Made by a program: the position numbers and the translations under genes
Assembly: GCA_963576765.1 (NCBI GenBank)
Contig: OY755203.1
Span: forward strand, 15,355,190-15,419,189
Source: Draba incana
Lineage: Eukaryota > Streptophyta > Magnoliopsida > Brassicales > Brassicaceae
DNA length: 64,000 bases
Reading direction: 5' to 3'
Notes under the pieces: model-generated
What the model was told of the DNA's origin: nothing
Seen by the model: only the letters and a program-made list of their open reading frames with translations
Database searches by the model: none
Part shown: piece after piece, positions 57,036 to 64,000 of the stretch
Position numbering within the stretch: position 1 is the first letter of the stretch
Layout: every line of letters begins with the position of its first letter

Positions 57036-57701
57036 TATCTTGTCAACTGTCAAGGCTCATTTCATTGCGTGACAGGCTTGCAGTGCAAGGTGTCTGCAGT
57101 TACATGAGTGAGGCAGTAGGTATTTTAGATAGTGAACCTAAAATCTAATAACCGAACCAGATTTAATGAAATTGGATTCCTAAATGCATATATGATGTGT
57201 GTTAAGGATTAAAATTTCATTTCCTCAACTAAATATCAAGTGTTCTGGATGTCTTCCCGATCTTGTCAGCTGTCAAGACTTGTTTCATTGTGTGATGGGC
57301 TTGCAGTACAAGGTGTCCGCAGTGACATGAGTAAGGCAGTAGGTAATTGTGTTGATGGGCTTGCAGTGCATGACATCAACTATTACATGACTGAAGAGAT
57401 TGGTTTGCTTGAATGGGCTATCAGAAGTTCTGGGCCCATAGACATCAGGTGGATAAAACATAAGATGTCTTATCCACAACCAAGAGTCATATTGGATATG
57501 ATTAGCAAAGTGTTGCTTACCTATATAGCTAAGATTTGAATGACAGCCAGTGGCTCGCTCGGGTTTTGGTGAAACATGGATCTTGGATCATTATATTCAT
57601 TTGAGGAATCATTGTTTTGAATATAATGCGAGTTTTCTTAATTGTTAAGATTTCTCATTTTCTGAATATCATAACTGATTTTTCCTTTTCTTATTACAGT
57701 T
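57036..57701 (+). other. Copia-3 leader, 3' part
   Basis: Contains a direct repeat of about 80 bp ('cttgtcaactgtcaagg' ... 'atgagtgaggcagtagg' near 57038-57121, and a diverged copy at 57261-57345). No convincing coding sequence before the gag ATG. Confidence 0.5.
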
Positions 57702-58739
57702 ATGTCTAATCAGAACTCTTTCTCGTTGAGATCCGTCCTTGAGAAGGACAAGTTAAATGGATCCAACTTCCTAGATTGGTATCGGAACTTGAGAATTGTT
57801 CTCAAGCAAGAGAGAAAGGACTATGTCCTTCTGAAAGCTCTCCCCGAGAAACTAAGGTCCAATGCCTCACATGCAGTATATGATGTTTGGAATAAGCATT
57901 ATTATGATGTGGTCGATGTGAGCCGTCTGATGAGGGATACCATGAACTCTGAATTGCAGGGGCAATATGAGAACGTGGAATCGCCTATCGAGATAGTCAC
58001 TAGCCTGAAAGCTATGTTTCATGAGCAGACTCGAACTGAGAGATACCAGTCGGTTAAATCTCTATTTGAGTGCAAGCTGCCAAAGGATGCTCCAGTAAGT
58101 CCTCATGTCATGAAGATGATGGGTTATATTGATAACCTGAGGAGACTGGATTGTCCTATTAGCCAAGAGTTGGCTACTGACATCATTCTGCAGTCCCTGC
58201 CGACGAGCTATGATGAGTTCATCAAGTACTACATCAAGAATGTCTTGAAGAAGACGTTGACTGAACTGCATGATATGCTCAAGACAGCTGAGCTCAATAT
58301 CAAGAAGGGCAAAAGGTTTGTGAAACCTGGTAAGGACAAGGGTGAGAGAAAGGCCGTCCAGATTGTGAATCAGGATAAGCCTGAGTTTCTCACTAAACCC
58401 AAGTCTGGCCCATCTGATGATGATGCTTGCAGCTACTGTGGGGAACCAAGGCATTGGAGGAGAAAATGCAAGAAATACATGGAAGATTCCAAGGAAATAA
58501 TGGAGATGTATGACACTCCTTATTCAGGTATTTGTGTTATTTCAAGTTCTACCTTATGGGTATTAGATACCGGTTGTGGTGCTCATATTTGTTTAAATGT
58601 GCAGGGCCTGAGCAACAGTAGAACGTTGAAGAAGGGACGAATGGAGATACTTAACAGGAATGAAGCAAGGGTTGCTGCATTAGCTGTAGGAAGTTTCCAT
58701 TTGTTGTCGCCTTCAGACTTGGTTTTAGAAACTAAATAA
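57702..58739 (+). CDS. Copia-3 gag with protease start, 345 aa, intact
   Basis: The capsid region (about residues 10-200; SNFLDWYRNLRIVLKQE, LPTSYDEFI) is the Ty1/copia UBN2-type gag that forms the virus-like particle. A perfect CCHC zinc knuckle, Cys243-Cys246-His251-Cys256 (CSYCGEPRHWRRKC), binds RNA. A protease core WVLDTGCGAHIC follows, with catalytic Asp289. The frame closes at residue 345 after LLSPSDLVLETK, where the polyprotein of a full element would continue, so the protease is incomplete. The ATG at 57702 is the natural start after the leader. An intact gag in an element without pol suggests selection or very recent loss. The leader carries the palindrome array. Confidence 0.88.
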   Translation: MSNQNSFSLRSVLEKDKLNGSNFLDWYRNLRIVLKQERKDYVLLKALPEKLRSNASHAVYDVWNKHYYDVVDVSRLMRDTMNSELQGQYENVESPIEIVTSLKAMFHEQTRTERYQSVKSLFECKLPKDAPVSPHVMKMMGYIDNLRRLDCPISQELATDIILQSLPTSYDEFIKYYIKNVLKKTLTELHDMLKTAELNIKKGKRFVKPGKDKGERKAVQIVNQDKPEFLTKPKSGPSDDDACSYCGEPRHWRRKCKKYMEDSKEIMEMYDTPYSGICVISSSTLWVLDTGCGAHICLNVQGLSNSRTLKKGRMEILNRNEARVAALAVGSFHLLSPSDLVLETK

Positions 58740-61700
58740 TTGCTATTATGTAATTGCTATGAGCAAAAATGTCATTTCATTTTCTTGTAAGATTTTGAAT
58801 GATTTTATTTTGATAAAAGACAAATGTTGCTCTTTTGATCTAAATGATATTTTATATGGTAGCATCCCATTAGAGAATGGGTTTTATGTCTTAAACCAAT
58901 ATATATATCTGTCTATGACATAAACACAAATCGGTTCTCCAGCATTATCGTTTGGGCCACAGAGGATTCAGAAGTTCCAAAGTGATGGGCTTTTGGGCTC
59001 ACATGGTTGTGAATCATGTGAGATATTTGAATCCTGCTTATTGGGCAAAACGATTAAGGCCCATTTTATCAAACTAAAAGAATTGGCCAATGACTTATTG
59101 GGCTTTATACATACAGATGTGTGCGGCCCGATAGGCACCAATGCTAGAGAAAATTAGGATTCAAGACTTCATTACCTATACTGGTGACTAGAGTGGGCAT
59201 GGCGATGTCTATCTAATAAGTCACAAGTAGGAATCCTCTTTTGAAATTTTTCAAGGAATTCCAGAATGAAGTACAGAATCAAATTGACAAAAGTATTAGA
59301 GCTCTTCGATCAGATCGCGGAGAAGAATACTTAAGTCAAGAGTTAAGAGATCATCTGAGAGAGTGTGAAATTGTTTCACAGCTCACTCCTCCTGGAACGC
59401 CCCTTTGGAATGGGTTTTCCAAGAGGTGGAATCAGATCTTCCATAATCCCTTCTGGGATACGCTCTAGAAATGTCTGAGTTTACACTAAATAGGTTTCCA
59501 ACAAAATCAATTGCAAAGACTCCACATGAGATGTGGATTGGAAATGTTCCAAGTTTGTCTTTACTAAAATTTGGGGTTATGAGGCTTGTGTAAAACATTT
59601 AACAAGCTCGCATCCAAATTCGATAAATGCTACTTTGAATGGTTATCCTAAGGAAACCAAGGCTTATTACTTCTACAACTGTTCTGATAACAAAATGTTT
59701 GTTGCTAAGAATTATGTTTTCTTGCGAGAGATTGTCTTTCCAAGAAAAACAGTGGGAGTAAAGTGTATCTCGAAAATGTTCGAGAATCACAGGAGACTGC
59801 TCGACCTGTTAAGGAAGAGTAGTAGTTGGGTCTGCAAAGGGTTGTAGAAATTGCACCTGTGGTGCCTGAAGTTCGTAGATCCGAAAGGATTCGTAACGAT
59901 CACGAGAGATATGGATTTCTTGTGACCGATTGTCATGACTTGTTGATCATTGACAATGACGACCCTACGAATTTTGAAGAAGCAGTGTTGGGCCCGGACT
60001 CCGAAAAGTGGCTAGGAGCCGCTAGATCCGAGATGGGAATATCCAGATATTCAACGCTTAGCTGGTGGCTAAAGGTTTCAAGCAAATCATGGTATTGACT
60101 ATGATGAAAATTGTTCCCATTCACTATGCTTAAAGCCATTCAGATTATACTAGCAACTGCCATTGATCATGGTGATGAGATTTGGCAGATGGATGTGAAA
60201 AACAGTTTTTCCTTAATGGAATTCTGGAAAAAGGATGTGTACATGACACAACCTAAGGTTTCACAGATCCAAATAATGCTGGGAAAGAATGCAAGCTTCA
60301 TCGATCCATGTATGGAATGAAGCAAGCATAACGGAGTTGGAATCTTCGTTTTGATAAAGATGTCAAAAGGTTTGACTTCATCAGGAACGAAGAGGAACCG
60401 AGTGTTTACAAGAAGACTAGTGGGAGTGTAGTTGCATTTCTCATTATGTATGTAGATGACATACTTATTCTCGGAAATAACATTCCGTTGCTTTAGTCTC
60501 TAGAGACTTGGCTTGGAAGTTATTCTTTCAAAGAAAGACATGGGAGAAGCCGTGTGAATTCTTGGAATATAAATCTATAGAGATAGATTGGGTAGGCTAA
60601 TTGGATCGTGTCAAGATTCTTATGGTGATAAGGTCTTGGACAGATTCAATATGCATGATTCCAAGAAGGGCTTCATACCAATGTCTAATGGCATTAATCT
60701 TGGCAAGACGCAGTGTCCCTGGACACTGGCTGAGCAAGAAAGTGTTTGAGTAGGAATTCCAGGCGTATGCAGTGGAACCTATCATAAATGCCATGACCTG
60801 CACTCGTCCAGATATTGCTTGTATTTTGAGCAGGACGAGTAGGTACCAATATGACTCAAGTGAAAGTCACTGGACAGTTACCAAGAATATTCTCTAGTAT
60901 TTGAGGAATACTGAGGATAGGAGCTTGGTGAACTGAGGAAGTAATGGTTTCTGATGAGAGTGGTTAGACAGACAAAGACAATTTCTGGTAGGAACCTGAT
61001 TATGTCTTGTGTCCATACTGCGGTGCGGTTTGTTGGAAAGAGTTCCAAGCAAAGCACCACAGCCTGCGGTTTGTTGGAAAGGGTTCCAAGCAGATCACCG
61101 CAGCCTCTCCCACGACCTAAGCATGAGTTTCACTCTCCTGTTGTAGGTATTGGATATATTAAGATGTGATCTTAATTCTAGTGGGAGTTATAAAGGATTT
61201 AGTTATGTTATGATATTCATGTTGACATACTTTGGTTATGTCATAATGAAATTGTTTCATGTATTATTTGATTATTGGATAATTGAATAATAGTCCCAAA
61301 GTAATTTATGGCATTTTATAGGTCATCAAGTTGAGGACTTGATCATGAAACCCTATAAGTGATAAATGACATAGATTATATTTGTCCCTGGTCGAGGTTG
61401 TTAAAGTGGGACACTGACAACCGCGTGAGACTGGCATGTGAGGTGACTGATGACTAAGTTTCATGGAGTCATTAATAAGAGTATTAAAGTCAATCACATA
61501 GATATATGTTGGAGAACATATGATCGGGCATGACCCGCTAATGGGAACTCTACAGGATAGTTATATAAGTGTCATAAGAGTTTCCCATTACGACTATAGA
61601 GTATAGTCCTTAGACCTGAGTTCATCATGATTTCTTACATATGAATTAGTCCGCTTTGACTTTGTCAAACGTTATCCGTAACAGGTGACTATAAAGGCAT

Positions 61701-61990
61701 TGATTGGGCGTATCATGAAGTGTGTGAAGGAACAGGGATGGAACAAGATGGGATTTGTCCCTCCTATATAACAGGAGATAAATATCTCAGGGCCCATCGA
61801 AGATTTGATACTAAGAAATGCGTGGCCGCGCTCAAACAAGGTGATTGTCAGTCGTTTGTTTTTGTTCAGTATAAATCGGAGTTCGATGAACGTGATAATG
61901 GTTGTAATAAGGATGACACGGATCTTGCCTTATGTCATATCGAGATATAGAGACGAAGGGATTATGGGAATAGATGATTCCAGTACAAGT
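58740..61990 (+). pseudogene. Copia-3 pol relics (integrase, reverse transcriptase, RNase H)
   Basis: Recognisable islands: ESCLLGK and LLGFIHTDVCGP (integrase start, about 59020-59135); then a gap where the central integrase is missing; KSIRALRSDRGEEYLSQEL and IVSQLTPPGTPLWNGF (59290-59415). Reverse-transcriptase text near 60170-60490 includes MYVDDILIL (about 60447-60475). RNase H-proximal ACTRPDIACILSRTSRYQ lies near 60790-60850. Stops and frameshifts are dense, and 61000-61990 has no domain I can name. No functional enzyme can be made. Confidence 0.8.
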
Positions 61991-61997
61991 GGGAGAT

Positions 61998-62719
61998 TGT
62001 TGGGAATGTCCTGAAATCACACTTGTATCCACTCTAGTGATAGTTGTACTGTCGAGATTAGACATTCATATAATACTAGGTGGTCATGACGTTTTGCTAG
62101 AAACCTCTGATGATCTATGAGTTATGAACTCATTGCTAGTATTATATGATCCTACAGGGTCACACACCTAAGCAAGCTGGATGAGCTTTATGTGGGAATG
62201 ATCATTAAGAGTAATAATCTAGGTAATGTGTATAAGATACACATTATATACGAGTTTAGAGGGTGTGTCGATTGACACAAAGAGTTGTGTCGATCGACAC
62301 GAAGGCAGAACCGAAATAGTGATTTCGGTTTAATGACACAATTGATTCTGGTTCGGTTCAGAATTAATAGGGTTTTCTCAAGGGCCTATATATAGGATAA
62401 TAGGCACGACCTTGAGACCTAATCTTGTTAGTCGCAGCCACCTCTTTAGAACTCGGTGATTCCCCAGGAGATCCGATTACCGGTACTAGCATTCCGGCGG
62501 ATTCCAGTTTGTGTGCGTGTGGACTAACGGTAGAGGCGCAACACTTGGGGCGCTATAGATCTCGAATCCCTGATTCAATTCCGCTGCATAAACTCCAGGT
62601 ATATTCGAGATCCGTTCTTGTAAGATTCATAGTTTAGAAACCCTAGATCCTAGGCAAAGGAACTTTCGCTAGGTTGTTTAATAGAGATTAAACCGGTAAA
62701 TCCTGTGTGAATTCCTACA
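61998..62719 (+). repeat. Copia-3 3' LTR
   Basis: Same length as the 5' LTR. The differences noted are 'agtaataatct' for 'agtaatgatct' and 'tagtttagaaacc' for 'tagtttacaaacc'. Palindromes are centred at 62271 and 62293. Confidence 0.92.
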
Positions 62720-62768
62720 AAATGGACTTATATCATAGTTGAAAATCGGTAAAAAACATGATATATCA

Positions 62769-64000
62769 ACTCCCCCAGACTTAGCATTTTGCTTGTCCCT
62801 AAGAAAAATAGTTATACTCACTCCTTTAGGAACCACATACCTGCAAAGTCAATCCGGTAATACTTCGATGTGTCCCTAGAAGCTTGGCAGTCCTCCAGAT
62901 TGAATCCAAACCCTTTAGAGAATTTCAGACTTTCAGTCGCAAATCCCTTTAGTTATTAAGTGCGGTCTCAACGAGGGAATATCGATCGCTGGACCTTCTA
63001 GATTCTTTTGCTTCCTTTAACACTTTTCTTGCTTTTCACCCTCTCTCTTCCCTCCGAAACTACAACCAAATAAGGATATCATAGAGATGCAATGCCCATT
63101 TTTGAACTTTTTCTTCAGGATTTTTCTGATTTTCGGACTTGCACTTTTCTGCTTGAACTATACTTTTCTATAGGCTTTTTTTTTTTAATACCTTGGCATC
63201 TCTATGATTAACTAGATCAGCGCTCACTACTATTGTTCTTGTGGAGATAGGGTCATGAGGCTTTTTCTTTTTGATCTAGGACAATTGAAATCATCATTTG
63301 GGAAGAAGTTTCAGAGTGGTCTGTCCTTGCTTTTTAGTGTTTGGAAGCTGAATCAAGTCTTGCGATTACCAACGCCCAAGACAAGAGATTAGAGTTGATT
63401 GGGGCAGGGTCTATAACATCCTTTCTGGAGTTCTCCATAAATCTGAACTCGCTCCATTAAACCGATCCACTTCCAGTTACCCACCTTAGTAAAGCCAACC
63501 AACTTGCATTGGTAATGGTCCTTGAGTGTTGTTCAAAACAAGTAGAAAAGGGAGTTTTTGACCCAAAATATTTTGAAAACGACTCATAAAACTCAAAATA
63601 AAACACAATAGTTAACAGCTACCTCCCCAGACTTAAACGACATTGTTCCCATTGTTATTAAGCCTGAAGAAGGTGAAATAAATAGATAGAAAACAAAATG
63701 TAATGAAAAATTGAAGGAGAAATCATACATGGGGGTCGTGCCGATCGATACGACCTCTGTGTCGATCAATACCTATAAATTTGTCGCGTCGAGCGACGTA
63801 AGAGCCTCGTCGATCGATATTTGGTTTTCCTTGGTGTCGATCGACACTGAGGTCTGAAGTGCATTCTCCTTAGTAATCGCATGTTTAATCTCCTAAAACT
63901 CAAAACAAAAACAAAACCAAAACGTAAAATTGAAAAAGCAAACAAAAAAATAATAAAAGAACTAATTAGTAGACTCGCAAGTGGGTTGCCACCCACTAAG
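62769..64000 (-). other. Athila-2 3' interior
   Basis: Non-coding; reverse homologue of 31740-32463 in Athila-1 (text on 'ctaatctcttgtcttgggcg'-type phrases). Palindromes are centred at 63744, 63765, 63792, 63813 and 63840. The short open stretches here have no recognisable product. Confidence 0.65.
63730..63852. repeat. Palindrome cluster in Athila-2
   Basis: Five variants of TGTCGATCGACA with centre spacings of 21, 27, 21 and 27 bp, matching the pairing rule seen in the Copia-3 leader. Confidence 0.75.

Larger units (their letters stand above)
55592..62719 (+). mobile_element. Copia-3, young Ty1/copia element with intact gag and ruined pol
   Basis: Two 722-bp LTRs (55592-56313, 61998-62719), TSD AAATG (55587-55591, 62720-62724), tRNA-Met primer site at 56315, purine tract AAGTGGGAGAT before the 3' LTR. 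I count only two LTR differences by eye, so insertion is recent. Gag plus the protease start is open, but integrase and reverse transcriptase are riddled with stops and deletions. It must depend on another element for mobility. It is inserted in the LTR of Athila-2. Confidence 0.93.
54618..62768 (-). repeat. Athila-2 3' LTR, split by Copia-3
   Basis: Pieces 54618-55591 and 62725-62768 sum to about 1.0 kb, matching the Athila-1 LTR length. A palindrome pair lies at 55404-55438. Confidence 0.8.
54618..64000 (-). mobile_element. Athila-2, minus-strand Athila-like element (incomplete)
   Basis: Same family as Athila-1 but reversed. The 3' LTR starts at 54618 (TGATATGCTC on plus) and ends at 62768, interrupted by Copia-3. 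It is bordered on the inside by a polypurine tract (GTCTGGGGGAGT on minus, from 62769). The interior to 64000 mirrors the Athila-1 3' interior ('agtgggttgccaccca' near 63978). The 5' LTR and the rest lie beyond the window. Confidence 0.85.

Overview
This is plant nuclear DNA, most likely from a Brassicaceae species. The reasons are the family of the only host genes (ACC-oxidase-homolog dioxygenases of the three-exon Arabidopsis type), GT-AG introns, AT-rich spacers, and the repertoire of elements: Copia, chromovirus Gypsy, Athila-like Gypsy, TRIM, MULE with a GRF zinc-finger gene, CACTA, hAT and Helitron-type. No bacterial, organellar or RNA genes were found.

The backbone is a tandem array of four copies of one 2-oxoglutarate/Fe(II) dioxygenase gene. 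Copy 1 (2465-3734) has a nonsense codon and a frameshift. Copy 2 (11831-13081) is intact, 364 aa, with all iron and 2-oxoglutarate ligands. Copy 3 is shattered: its promoter is split at 16048/35356, exon 1 is split at 35594/44203 and 44278/45062, and the rest is deleted. Copy 4 (45633-46046) loses its end to a deletion that fuses exon 1 in frame to a Copia gag. The same 5' and 3' flanking blocks recur around the copies, so they arose by duplication of a unit of about 3 kb.

The rest is nested transposons, many with exact target-site duplications (TSDs) readable in the text. Left: a hAT MITE (1674-2202), Copia-1 (5231-9895, TSD AAACA), a TRIM (10162-10957, TSD GTTTT), and a Helitron-like element (14271-15780) containing a MITE. 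Centre: a minus-strand chromovirus, Gypsy-A (16049-35355, TSD AACAC). It holds a MULE in its left LTR, a 965-bp insertion, a small LTR element, and a solo LTR that itself holds Athila-1 (27588-33540). A coding-poor LARD-type element (35595-44202) follows and carries a hAT in its 5' LTR. Right: 5'-truncated Copia-2 (46047-50357), then Gypsy-B (from 50820) interrupted by a CACTA element (51920-54564) and by Athila-2 (54618 to beyond the window). Athila-2 holds Copia-3 (55592-62719) in its LTR.

The most unusual signal is a 14-bp palindrome, GTGTCGATCGACAC and variants. It occurs almost always as pairs whose centres are 20-24 bp apart (about two helical turns). Six pairs crowd the leader of Copia-3, one pair sits in each of its LTRs, and further pairs occur in the LTRs and interior of the unrelated Athila-like elements. 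Other notable points are a CACTA element that captured exons of a novel plant SNARE gene, and a young Copia (two LTR differences in 722 bp) with intact gag but wrecked pol. All alignments were done by eye; no database search was possible.
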